From an uncultured Clostridia bacterium (GTDB taxonomy: Bacteria; Bacillota; Clostridia; Christensenellales; CAG-314): a stretch of DNA of 64,000 bases. Positions 35,601 through 41,980 of the stretch are shown in pieces (position 1 is the first letter of the stretch; every line of letters starts with the position of its first letter). The translations under genes and the position numbers were made by a program. The DNA lies in contig CANQYT010000001.1 of NCBI GenBank assembly GCA_947628135.1, positions 1 through 64,000 of the forward strand. The letters run 5' to 3'. Below the pieces are notes generated by a model. That model made no database searches, was not told the origin of the DNA, and saw nothing but the letters and a program-made list of their open reading frames with translations.

Positions 35601-37198
35601 TAAAGTGCGAGGGTGAGAGTGTTCATATCACCATCGGCGACGCGCCTCTTACGCACAAGTGGTCGGCAAGCAACTCCTTCACGGACGACAGCGGTCACTA
35701 TCAAGTGTGCGAGCGTTGCGAAGAACACAACACACCCGTTACACACACGTTGAAATACGTAAGCGACGATGAAACGCAACACCATCAAAAGTGCCAATAT
35801 TGCGAATACACAACCGAACCCGCAGGACACAATTGGACGGACGGCGAATATCTTTTCGACGGTGCAGACGGTCACTATCAAGTATGCAAAGATTGCGATG
35901 GACACAGCGCAACGGTAGGACACGATTTGACCGGATATGTAAGCGAAGGACCGGAAAAACACCATCAAGAGTGTGCAACCTGCGACTACGCAACAACGCC
36001 TGTAAAGCACGATTTCAAATATGCGCAGAAAGCAGGCGAAGAAGCTCACGATGTAACTTGTGAAAACTGTGACTACACAGGCACGGAAAACTGCTCGGCT
36101 TCACTTAGATACGACGATGTATGCACCAAGTGTGACAAGGATTACAGAGAAGAAGTTACCATTCACTGGCACAAGGACGAGTCTTTCACCAACGCTTATC
36201 TGTGGGCGTGGTACTTAAATCCCACAAGTCACGACGTATTTGACAGTGTAGATAACCCTGCAAGACTTATGACAGCGGATAGCGTCGGCGGCGCAGGTTG
36301 GGTCAGTATCACCGTGAAGTATCCGAGAAATACGGAACGTCACTTAAAGTTTACCGACCAACTGTACTGGAATGATGGTGTAACTATTACCGATTGTCAA
36401 GAAACGTCCAATACATCGTCCGAAAAGAACGACATCTGGTGTTCAAAGGCAGGCAAAGCGTTTGACAGCAAAGAAGAAGCATTAGCTGATGAAAAAATCG
36501 ATCCGCCTGCAAAAACCGATTGGATTGTCGTAGGCGACAACAACGGGTGGGCAACAGATACCACAACTTGGGACAATGCGTTCGGTATGAAAAACGGCGT
36601 TATGCAAGATACCGTTGAAATCAAATTCACCGCCAATCAAGGTTTCAAGTTTAAGGAAAACAAATCTGGATGGTCTTGCGAGCAAATTGATTGCAACGGC
36701 GCTTGGATTGTTACAGGTGCGGAAAGCGGAACGGGCAACCTTCATAGTCTGTTTAGTTCAACGAGTGATGGAAATATCAAGGTTCTCAAAGCGTGCACGC
36801 TTCGCTTCACCTTCGACGCGACATACAAATGTGTAAAAATTCACGTTGTTTCCGTAACCAATGCGGCGGGTACTTGCACCTATTCGTATGGAATTATTGG
36901 TTCTCGTAATGGTTTTACAAGCGATTGGGCAGCAGGAACTTCACTTAACAACGGCATATTTACTTGGAGTAATATTGCGTTCCAAGCAAGTGAAACTTGG
37001 AAGATCCGTAGGGGTCAAGCGTGGACTAATTCCAACGGTTATAGCGATGTGAAGATGGTAACATCTAATGCCGGTTTAAGTAAATTTAGTGTAACCAGTG
37101 ACACTGACGGTAATATCAAAATGCCCGCAGCAAGTCACACTGCCGATGTGGTATTCAACTCGTTCAATGGACACATCTGGATCAACTTTACCAAGTAA
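32618..37198 (+). CDS. Giant lipoprotein with duplicated Cys modules and starch-binding-like C terminus (1526 aa)
   Basis: Signal peptide with lipobox FVAC, C24. The ATG at 32618 has AAGGAGA 9 bases upstream; earlier in-frame codons belong to the leader. Six ~100-residue modules (about 130-730), each with W, CxxC (CNVCTDG, CERCSDE, CSVCETA) and an (A/S)TC site, are arranged as two copies of a three-module block. More Cys units and a beta segment with a right-handed pattern (TLKGGKLTVTGEETS) follow, then CxxC units spaced by GHxx (CERCEEHN, CQYCEYT, CKDCDGH, CATCDYA). The end carries starch-binding-like domains (WIVVGDNNGWAT, YGIIGSRNGFTSDW). A surface glucan-binding or cell-coat role is likely. 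Confidence 0.87.
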   Translation: MKKTMLIALAILLVAAMTAAFVACTPNDDQDLCANGHTWDDGTVTVPATEQSAGTMTYRCKVCGEERTETIPQLQPAHEHAKGTEHAEVPATCTQAGVAQYWDCEANDGVKLNAAGEVVTDAQLAIAALGHTYEVDGALTWKETSSYSTAVLHLVCNVCTDGAGHTLDVELTAKQTPTTASTCGEIDSITYTVSVEDEEIEAAITAAVVAPNKLAPNALEDVAELTHTENDAQLGHQWQLAEEDAFDWTGTTKDGSSVAVKYVCERCSDEITLTFTDATSRSTPATCTAAEQIEYTLTKTTDLVRTAAEAAAESQDVTIYDADTFEAITDQKHTVQGAGANGHTWQVTEVAWAQDYDAETHATVTVKCSVCETAYDGVSQPQVSFTDNTQAATCIQSGSVTYTVTVQVDSKPLTFAAGVKSTSDPYTIPALGHTYEVDGALTWVGEDHSKAKLHLVCNVCQDGAGHTLDVELTAKPIPSSASTCGDIDSITYTVSVEDEDIVKEINKTVGTTNRLAPDALKDVAKLEYKAEETQLGHQWKLAEDGAFSWDAQKESASVTVKYVCEKCSEQITLTFTDAQQSSEDATCTTAQQITYTLTKASEDIRTAAKAAELQDVTIYDTDIFEAINETSEPVEGEPANGHTWQVRAVAWEQDYDTEPHATVTVKCSVCETAYDGVAPEVTFTESSKQEPECEAQGNVTYTVTVKVGGAELGFADEANKTSSVYTIPALGHEGDSEKHHEFQDSTCTAPGTKEYWECKRCDAKLDESDEVIDDVTIAPKNHLYTNKYTNEGCSDGYHKRVCDRCSVAEEAPTACTPDEGDKEHASEHELETGWYANGDEHWQKCSLCGKEYGRERHNYNDYQSDTCLDCGHVHMDVEVSTNDDGSEPYHVDSVKEAFEWIAQQADKSKTYTIRLNHNRVSAEAEDFTVPEGYTVVLDLESYSLTLKGGKLTVTGEETSFEVKGTGTLDAKVVYQSGTLTLPETLLDNLELGESVKCEGESVHITIGDAPLTHKWSASNSFTDDSGHYQVCERCEEHNTPVTHTLKYVSDDETQHHQKCQYCEYTTEPAGHNWTDGEYLFDGADGHYQVCKDCDGHSATVGHDLTGYVSEGPEKHHQECATCDYATTPVKHDFKYAQKAGEEAHDVTCENCDYTGTENCSASLRYDDVCTKCDKDYREEVTIHWHKDESFTNAYLWAWYLNPTSHDVFDSVDNPARLMTADSVGGAGWVSITVKYPRNTERHLKFTDQLYWNDGVTITDCQETSNTSSEKNDIWCSKAGKAFDSKEEALADEKIDPPAKTDWIVVGDNNGWATDTTTWDNAFGMKNGVMQDTVEIKFTANQGFKFKENKSGWSCEQIDCNGAWIVTGAESGTGNLHSLFSSTSDGNIKVLKACTLRFTFDATYKCVKIHVVSVTNAAGTCTYSYGIIGSRNGFTSDWAAGTSLNNGIFTWSNIAFQASETWKIRRGQAWTNSNGYSDVKMVTSNAGLSKFSVTSDTDGNIKMPAASHTADVVFNSFNGHIWINFTK
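33002..34803 (+). repeat. ~900-bp tandem duplication inside the giant lipoprotein
   Basis: Copy 1 spans about 33002-33907, copy 2 about 33908-34803. Boundaries are marked by CTCGG(A/T)CACACCTACGAAG and the following GACGGCGCGCTCACTTGG. Long stretches such as TGACGTCGAACTCACGGCAA and GATTGACTCGATAACTTACA are nearly unchanged, so the duplication is fairly recent or is kept similar by conversion. Confidence 0.9.
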
Positions 37199-37240
37199 TC
37201 GACTAAGTGCAAAGTAACTGCAATTTAAGTCAACACGCAA

Positions 37241-37273
37241 CAGAACGGCAAAACTCTTGCCGTTCTGTTTTTT
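37241..37273 (+). terminator. Terminator of the giant lipoprotein gene
   Basis: AGAACGGCAA (37242-37251) pairs with TTGCCGTTCT (37257-37266), followed by GTTTTTT. Confidence 0.92.
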
Positions 37274-37275
37274 GC

Positions 37276-37304
37276 TTGCACAATTTCAACGCAAGTGCTA
37301 CAAT
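37276..37304 (+). promoter_or_regulatory. Promoter of the M3 peptidase gene
   Basis: TTGCAC (37276-37281), 17-bp spacer, TACAAT (37299-37304), 29 bases before the ATG. Confidence 0.75.
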
Positions 37305-37333
37305 AAATTTATTCCCCAAAAGGAGCAACAACA

Positions 37334-39010
37334 ATGGTAAAAATTTCCGAAATAGTGTACACTCGCCCCGACAGAAGAGAGTTGCTGGACAAACTTGCCG
37401 ATTTCAGATTGCGTTTTCGCGCGGCGCAAAACGTTGACGAGTTCTACGAAGTACACGAGCAGTACAAAAAATTCGACGAAGAAGTGGGCACAAACGTTCG
37501 CATAGCGTTTATCAGGTTCACTCAGGACACGCGCAACGAGTTTTACGCCGCCGAGCAGGACTATCTTGACGAAATTTCCCCCGAGATAGCCGTTGCCAAT
37601 GCGGAGATAGCGCGTTGCTATCTCGATTCGCCCTATCGCAAGCAGTTGGAAAAGCGTTTTCCCAAGGTTATGTTCGTCAATTTGCAAATGGCGGCGGATT
37701 CCGCCGACCCGCGTATCATCTCCGAACAGATAGAGGAAAACAAACTTACCACGCAGTATTCCAAACTGATGAGCGGCATTGTGATAGATTTCAACGGCGA
37801 AAAGTTGCCTATGAGCGGCATTTCCAAATACTTCACCTCCGCCGACCGCGATTTGCGCAGGCGCGCCTACACCGCGTGGGGGCAGGCTATCGAGGACAAC
37901 AAGGCGGCTTTGGACGAGTTGTACGACAAACTTGTAAAAGTACGCACGGCTATGGGGCGCAAGTTGGGTTTCGACGGCTATTCGCCGCTAGGGTATATGC
38001 GTATGCAGCGCAATTGCTACGGCAAGGAGGAAATAGCGGAATTTCGCGCAAACGTACTCAAATATCTTGTGCCTCTTGCAACGGAAATTCGCGCCAAAGT
38101 GGGGCGCGATCTGGGCTTGGGCAAGCAGTATTTGTACGATATGGACGTGTACACCGCGCAAGAACCGAAACCTATCGGCACGCCCAAACAAATGTTTGCC
38201 GCCGCTTCGCGAATGTACAACGAAATGTCTCCCGAAACGGGCAAATTGTTCGACGCAATGGTGGAGAGCGAGTGCTTTGACGTTATGTCCCGCGAGGGCA
38301 AGGAAGCGGGCGGTTACTGCGAGGGTCTGCCCGCCTACAAGTTGCCTTTCATTTTCTCCAATTGGAACGGGTCTGCGGGGGACGTGGACGTGCTTACTCA
38401 CGAGTTCGGGCACGCGTTGGAGTTTTACAAGAGTTTCTTCATCGACAGCGAATTTTTGAGCAGCGTCAGTATGGAAACGGCGGAAGTACACAGTATGTCT
38501 ATGGAATTTTTGGCGTACCCGTGGATAGATTTGTTTTTCGGAGACAAAACGCCGCAGTACAAACTTGCCCACATCGGCGGCGCGGTTACGTTTATTCCCT
38601 ACGGCACGATAGTGGACTGCTTCCAGCAAACCTGCTACGACAACCCCGATATGACCCCCGCCGAGCGCAACCAACTGTACAACAGTCTGGAAAAGCAGTT
38701 TTTGCCCTATATGACCACCGAGGGACTGCCCGCTTTGCAGGACGGCAGACGTTGGCAGCGGCAGGCGCATATTTTCCAAAGCCCGTTTTACTACATCGAC
38801 TACTGCTTGGCGCAGTTTACCGCGTTGCAGTTTCTTGCGCTGTCGCAGAAAGACTACAAAGCCACTTTCGACAAGTACGTTCGCTTCCTCGATTTCGGCG
38901 GCACAAAGACGTTTACCGAGTTGCTTGACGAGTGCGGACTGCTTTCGCCTTTCGAAGAGGAAAGTTTCAAATTGGTGGTAGCCTCCTGCAAGCAGATACT
39001 CGGCTTGTAG
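37334..39010 (+). CDS. M3 family oligoendopeptidase
   Basis: A 558-aa cytoplasmic zinc peptidase of the M3 family (oligoendopeptidase F-like). The zinc motif is HEFGHALE in DVLTHEFGHALEF (near residue 356), with the downstream Glu zinc ligand in SMETAEVHSMSMEF. No signal peptide is visible. It digests short peptides and leaders. It is slightly shorter than the 600-aa PepF norm, like the family branch often annotated 'M3 family oligoendopeptidase' in Clostridia. AAGGAGC lies 8 bases before ATG. Confidence 0.93.
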   Translation: MVKISEIVYTRPDRRELLDKLADFRLRFRAAQNVDEFYEVHEQYKKFDEEVGTNVRIAFIRFTQDTRNEFYAAEQDYLDEISPEIAVANAEIARCYLDSPYRKQLEKRFPKVMFVNLQMAADSADPRIISEQIEENKLTTQYSKLMSGIVIDFNGEKLPMSGISKYFTSADRDLRRRAYTAWGQAIEDNKAALDELYDKLVKVRTAMGRKLGFDGYSPLGYMRMQRNCYGKEEIAEFRANVLKYLVPLATEIRAKVGRDLGLGKQYLYDMDVYTAQEPKPIGTPKQMFAAASRMYNEMSPETGKLFDAMVESECFDVMSREGKEAGGYCEGLPAYKLPFIFSNWNGSAGDVDVLTHEFGHALEFYKSFFIDSEFLSSVSMETAEVHSMSMEFLAYPWIDLFFGDKTPQYKLAHIGGAVTFIPYGTIVDCFQQTCYDNPDMTPAERNQLYNSLEKQFLPYMTTEGLPALQDGRRWQRQAHIFQSPFYYIDYCLAQFTALQFLALSQKDYKATFDKYVRFLDFGGTKTFTELLDECGLLSPFEEESFKLVVASCKQILGL

Positions 39011-39019
39011 TCGGCAAAG

Positions 39020-39448
39020 TTACTTCAAAAAATCTACTTTCGGTATCACCGTTTCACGGAGGGGGCGACGTTTCATCGCCTCCTCTATCAATCTTTGAAC
39101 GGCTTTTTCTCTCTCTTCGCCCTCCAATTTGGAAAGCGCGTCTATCTCTTTCATCAATTTGGGGTTGCGCGTAACAAACACGCTGTCCACTTCAAATTTG
39201 CTCATAACGTCCTCTTTCAATTGCGCGACGTATTCGTCGTATGCGCTTTTTGTAAACATCTGTTCCGTGCGTATCGCTATCACCGCTATGCGGCGGTAGA
39301 CGACGCATTTTGCGTCGAGGACGTTTTCGTTGTTTTGTGCAAGTTGGCATATCTGCGTTTCGCAAGCGGTTTCGGCGTGCGCGACGCCAACGGCGCACAG
39401 CGCCGAGACGGTCAACGTCAGCAACAGTATCAAAGCGATTTTTTTCAT
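39020..39448 (-). CDS. YhcN/YlaJ-like sporulation protein
   Basis: A 142-aa exported protein with a signal peptide (1-25, cleavage after AHA). The middle (NNENVLDAKCVVYRRIAVIAIRT) and the conserved end VFVTRNPKLMKEIDALSK match the YhcN/YlaJ family, which locates to the spore inner membrane or cortex. Unlike Bacillus members it lacks a lipobox; the nearby C29 and C34 might form a disulfide. GGGGGA precedes ATG by 5 bases. It is convergent with the M3 peptidase, only 9 bases apart. Confidence 0.7.
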   Translation of the reverse strand: MKKIALILLLTLTVSALCAVGVAHAETACETQICQLAQNNENVLDAKCVVYRRIAVIAIRTEQMFTKSAYDEYVAQLKEDVMSKFEVDSVFVTRNPKLMKEIDALSKLEGEEREKAVQRLIEEAMKRRPLRETVIPKVDFLK

Positions 39449-39590
39449 AGTTCCCCCTACGGGCGAAGCGGCAAACTTTTTCGCCCCCGTTTTGTTTTTT
39501 GGGGTAGTATCTGCATTTTTGCGTATTTTATTACACGGTTGTGTTTTTTTCGGCAGTCCGTTTGCGGTACGATTGTTGCGAGGTGTCGCT

Positions 39591-39764
39591 ATGAAGTCCG
39601 TTTTGCCCGTGATAGTCGTTTGCTCGGTGGGTATCGCCGCTTGTGCGGCGTACATCGTTGCGCTTTGCGTAAAGGCTATTCGCCGCCGCCCTCCGCGCAA
39701 ACGCCGCTTCGAAATTGAAGAGGACGTTTTGACAGTACGATTGGACCGCCGCGGCAAACGCTGA
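39591..39764 (+). CDS. Small membrane protein (57 aa)
   Basis: An ATG with GCGAGGTG 7 bases upstream opens a 57-residue ORF: one membrane helix (residues 5-28), then a strongly basic stretch (KAIRRRPPRKRR) and an acidic-basic tail. The positive-inside rule places the tail in the cytoplasm. No family is recognised. The ribosome site and clean helix/tail design support it being real. It stands between the divergent YhcN-like gene and deoC. Confidence 0.6.
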   Translation: MKSVLPVIVVCSVGIAACAAYIVALCVKAIRRRPPRKRRFEIEEDVLTVRLDRRGKR

Positions 39765-39791
39765 ACGTTTTGTTGCGATTTTATTTTTTGC

Positions 39792-39820
39792 TTGAAAAAA
39801 CCATATCGATGTGGTATAAT
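39792..39820 (+). promoter_or_regulatory. Promoter of deoC
   Basis: TTGAAA (39792-39797), 17-bp spacer, TATAAT (39815-39820). Confidence 0.8.
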
Positions 39821-39871
39821 AAATAAAAGCGGAAAATTGCCGCTTGATTTGAAAAATCGGAGGAAAAACAA

Positions 39872-40522
39872 ATGACACAAAAACAAATCGCAAAATTGAT
39901 AGACCACACGCTTTTGAAGCCGGCTACCACCGCGCAGATAACCAATCTGTGCAACGAAGCGTTGCAGTACGGATTTGCTTCCGTATGCGTCAATCCTTGT
40001 CACGTCAAACTTGCCGCAAAACTTTTGCAGGGCAGCGACGTAAAGGTATGCACGGTTATCGGCTTCCCTTTGGGAGGGAACACGACCCGCGTCAAGGTTT
40101 TCGAAACGAAGGACGCCATCAAGAACGGCGCAACGGAAATCGATATGGTCATCAACCAATCGCTTGCCAAGAGCAACGCTTGGAAAAAAATCGAAAAGGA
40201 AGTCGCCGCCGTCAAAAAGGCTTGCGGAGACATACTGCTTAAAGTTATTCTCGAAACGTGCAACCTCACCGACAAACAAATTGTCGCCGCCTGCAAAGCG
40301 TGTGTGGCAGCGGGCGCGCAGTTCGTAAAGACCAGCACGGGCTTCGGCAGCGGCGGCGCAACGGTGAAAGCCGTCGCTCTGATGGCGGAAACGGTGCATC
40401 CTTTCGGCTTGAAAGTAAAGGCAAGCGGCGGTATCCACGGCTTTGAGGAAGCCAACGCAATGGTGGAGAGCGGCGCAGACCGCATCGGCGCAAGTTGCGG
40501 CGTTGCAATTTGCAAAGACTGA
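39872..40522 (+). CDS. deoC: Deoxyribose-phosphate aldolase
   Basis: Splits 2-deoxyribose-5-phosphate into glyceraldehyde-3-phosphate and acetaldehyde, feeding deoxynucleosides into glycolysis. A 216-aa class I aldolase TIM barrel: DHTLLKP (11-17), D91 in EIDMVIN, the Schiff-base lysine K153 in FVKTSTGF, and K183 in VKASGG. GGAGG lies 7 bases before ATG. It is transcribed alone from a strong promoter. No other nucleoside catabolism genes are adjacent. Confidence 0.96.
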   Translation: MTQKQIAKLIDHTLLKPATTAQITNLCNEALQYGFASVCVNPCHVKLAAKLLQGSDVKVCTVIGFPLGGNTTRVKVFETKDAIKNGATEIDMVINQSLAKSNAWKKIEKEVAAVKKACGDILLKVILETCNLTDKQIVAACKACVAAGAQFVKTSTGFGSGGATVKAVALMAETVHPFGLKVKASGGIHGFEEANAMVESGADRIGASCGVAICKD

Positions 40523-41001
40523 TTAGGCTCTATGTCAAACGTTGGGGTGCATATTATATAAAAAGTGTAAAACTTGTTTTTGCACCCCAACATTTGCCAT
40601 TAAGCCTACCGACCACACGTGCGGCGGTCGATTGCTGGCTACTTCGTAACGCTGGCGCAATCGACGGTTAAATAAGCAACATTTATGAAACCGACACTCT
40701 CGTCCGAAGTCGGTTTCTTTTTATACAGTAAGTAACATTATCCTGTGCGCTACCGCGCCGCCGCAGTCGGACTTGGGAGTGGTGCAGGAGACCTGCACGG
40801 TCGGATAAACCTTTCGCCGGGGTCTCCCATACCCCCGGCATCCCCGGGGAGGACGCAAAGATTCGGTACACGCCCGAACTTTGCGAAGTTAAGTTGCAAC
40901 TTAGTGGGTTTGTTTATTTGACAGACTTGTTTGCACCTCAACATTTATTACAGAACCACCGATTTTACAGATAAACCCACACCGTTTTGTTGCGGGTCTT
41001 T
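40523..41001. other. Gene-free region rich in inverted repeats
   Basis: After deoC: GTTGGGGTGCA (40541-40551) pairs with TGCACCCCAAC (40581-40591). TCGATTGC/GCAATCGA (about 40627-40668) forms another stem. A clear terminator is at 40687-40722. A hairpin GTGCAGG-aga-CCTGCAC is at about 40781-40797. ACTTGTTT(TT)GCACC(C/T)CAACATTT occurs as a direct repeat at about 40572-40595 and 40925-40946. A sequence GGGGTCTCCCATAC (about 40819-40832) resembles part of a minus-strand tRNA-Leu. No ORF is credible. Confidence 0.5.
40687..40722 (+). terminator. Terminator with no obvious gene
   Basis: GAAACCGAC (40687-40695) pairs with GTCGGTTTC (40709-40717), then TTTTT. It lies 165 bases after the deoC stop, so it could end deoC or a small RNA from 40600-40690. 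Confidence 0.85.
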
Positions 41002-41212
41002 TGGCGTGCCCGACAGGAGTCGTCCCGAACGCAGAGAGGGTGAGCGAAGCGACGGAAACGGAGCGGAGGGCTACATTATTTCGTAATCGTGGTGGGAAAA
41101 GAGTAAAGGGCAACGAGCAAAAAGGCAGCAATGGAAAAGGAAGCACATCGGTGCTTCCATTCCGTTGCAACTCACAAGCGAAGTTGCCCGCTGGCGTGCC
41201 CGACAGGAGTCG
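41002..41212. mobile_element. Small tRNA-3'-end insertion element, copy 2
   Basis: TGGCGTGCCCGACAGGAGTC plus G, the 3' end of tRNA-Arg(CCG) read on the plus strand, occurs at 41002-41022 and again in the intact gene at 41192-41212. The sequence between carries in order AGCGAAGCGA (41043-41052), GCTACATTATTTC (41070-41082), GGGCAAC (41108-41114), hairpin GGAAGCAC-atcg-GTGCTTCC (41139-41158), hairpin GCAACT/AGTTGC (41167-41172/41182-41187) and GTTGCCC (41183-41189). The same plan is seen in copy 1, with paired base changes that keep the stems. Confidence 0.65.
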
Positions 41213-41268
41213 AACCTGCGACCTCAGGCTCCGGAGGCCTGCGCTCTATCCAACTGAGCTACGGGTAC
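41192..41268 (-). tRNA. tRNA-Arg, anticodon CCG
   Basis: Minus strand: GTACCCG (from 41268) with CGGGCAC; CCA is encoded at 41192-41194. The anticodon loop CTCCGGA closed by CAGGC/GCCTG gives CCG (CGG codons). T-arm GCAGGTTCGACTCCTGT is normal. The acceptor stem has an A3-C70 mismatch. Confidence 0.93.
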
Positions 41269-41285
41269 ACGTCTTTTACCGACTT

Positions 41286-41314
41286 ATTATACCACACAAC
41301 GGCGCAATATGCAA
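41286..41314 (-). promoter_or_regulatory. Promoter of tRNA-Arg(CCG)
   Basis: Minus strand: TTGCAT (41309-41314), 17-bp spacer, TATAAT (41286-41291). Confidence 0.75.
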
Positions 41315-41364
41315 CAACACTTTGCTTTGCACACGCAAAAAAATGAAAAATTTGCGCAAAACCG

Positions 41365-41393
41365 TTGATAATTCTGCCAAACTGTGATATAGT
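41365..41393 (+). promoter_or_regulatory. Promoter of tRNA-Leu(CAA)
   Basis: TTGATA (41365-41370), 17-bp spacer, TATAGT (41388-41393); the tRNA begins 17 bases later. Confidence 0.75.
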
Positions 41394-41409
41394 GTAAAGG
41401 TAATTTTGT

Positions 41410-41495
41410 GCTGGTGTGGTGGAATGGCAGACGCGTCGGACTCAAAATCCGATGTTGGTGACAACGTGTGGGTTCAAGTCCCACCACCAGCACCA
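41410..41495 (+). tRNA. tRNA-Leu, anticodon CAA
   Basis: Acceptor GCTGGTG (41410-41416) pairs with CACCAGC (41485-41491); ACCA follows. Loop CTCAAAA closed by TCGGA/TCCGA gives CAA (UUG codons). A long variable arm with TTGGTGACAAC fits leucine. Confidence 0.95.
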
Positions 41496-41499
41496 AGAA

Positions 41500-41535
41500 C
41501 AACAACGCAGGTCTGATACGGCTTGCGTTGTTGAT
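41500..41535 (+). terminator. Hairpin after tRNA-Leu(CAA)
   Basis: CAACAACGCA pairs with TGCGTTGTTG, followed by ATTT. It is a weak terminator, so read-through into the LRR-AKR-thioesterase genes is possible. Confidence 0.5.
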
Positions 41536-41553
41536 TTAGAGGGGGAAAAGGCT

Positions 41554-41979
41554 ATGACAGTAAGCAACGAGGGTGTGGAAATCGCCGTTGACCGCTATGC
41601 AAACAACCTGTCGATGGATTCTTTTATCGTTGCCGACGGCACGGTTTCCATAGGCGCAAAGGCATTTCGCGGTTGCCGCGGACTGAAACGCATTTACATA
41701 CCGTCCAGCGTGGTTTTCGTCGGGGACAAGGCGTTTGAGGACTGTCCGCAAGTGGAAATTTTCTGCGAGGGCGAACCGGACGACGGTTGGGAGTACGGCG
41801 ACAAACTCGGCGTGATCACTTACTACACGGTAACGCCCGAGGACTATGCGTTCAATTTCCATCGCGGACCTATGTCCTCCACCAAAGTGGAACGGGAAGA
41901 AGTGTGGTTTCACGATTGGAATCCCCTCAAACGTCCCGTACACACTCACGTAAGTAAAGACGTAACAAAGGATTGGTGA
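41554..41979 (+). CDS. Small BspA-type leucine-rich-repeat protein
   Basis: A 141-aa protein. Residues ~20-70 hold two LRR units of the BspA type (IVADGTVSIGAKAFRGCRGLKRIYIPSS, VVFVGDKAFEDCPQVEIFCEG), the pattern of cysteine/leucine ladders followed by I-x-I-P. The rest is polar with aromatic patches. No signal peptide is present, unlike most BspA-like surface proteins, so it acts in the cytoplasm or is exported otherwise. AGAGGGGG lies upstream of the ATG; the in-frame sequence before it is the tRNA. The Fe-S aldo/keto reductase begins one base after the stop. Confidence 0.8.
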   Translation: MTVSNEGVEIAVDRYANNLSMDSFIVADGTVSIGAKAFRGCRGLKRIYIPSSVVFVGDKAFEDCPQVEIFCEGEPDDGWEYGDKLGVITYYTVTPEDYAFNFHRGPMSSTKVEREEVWFHDWNPLKRPVHTHVSKDVTKDW

Positions 41980-41980
41980 A

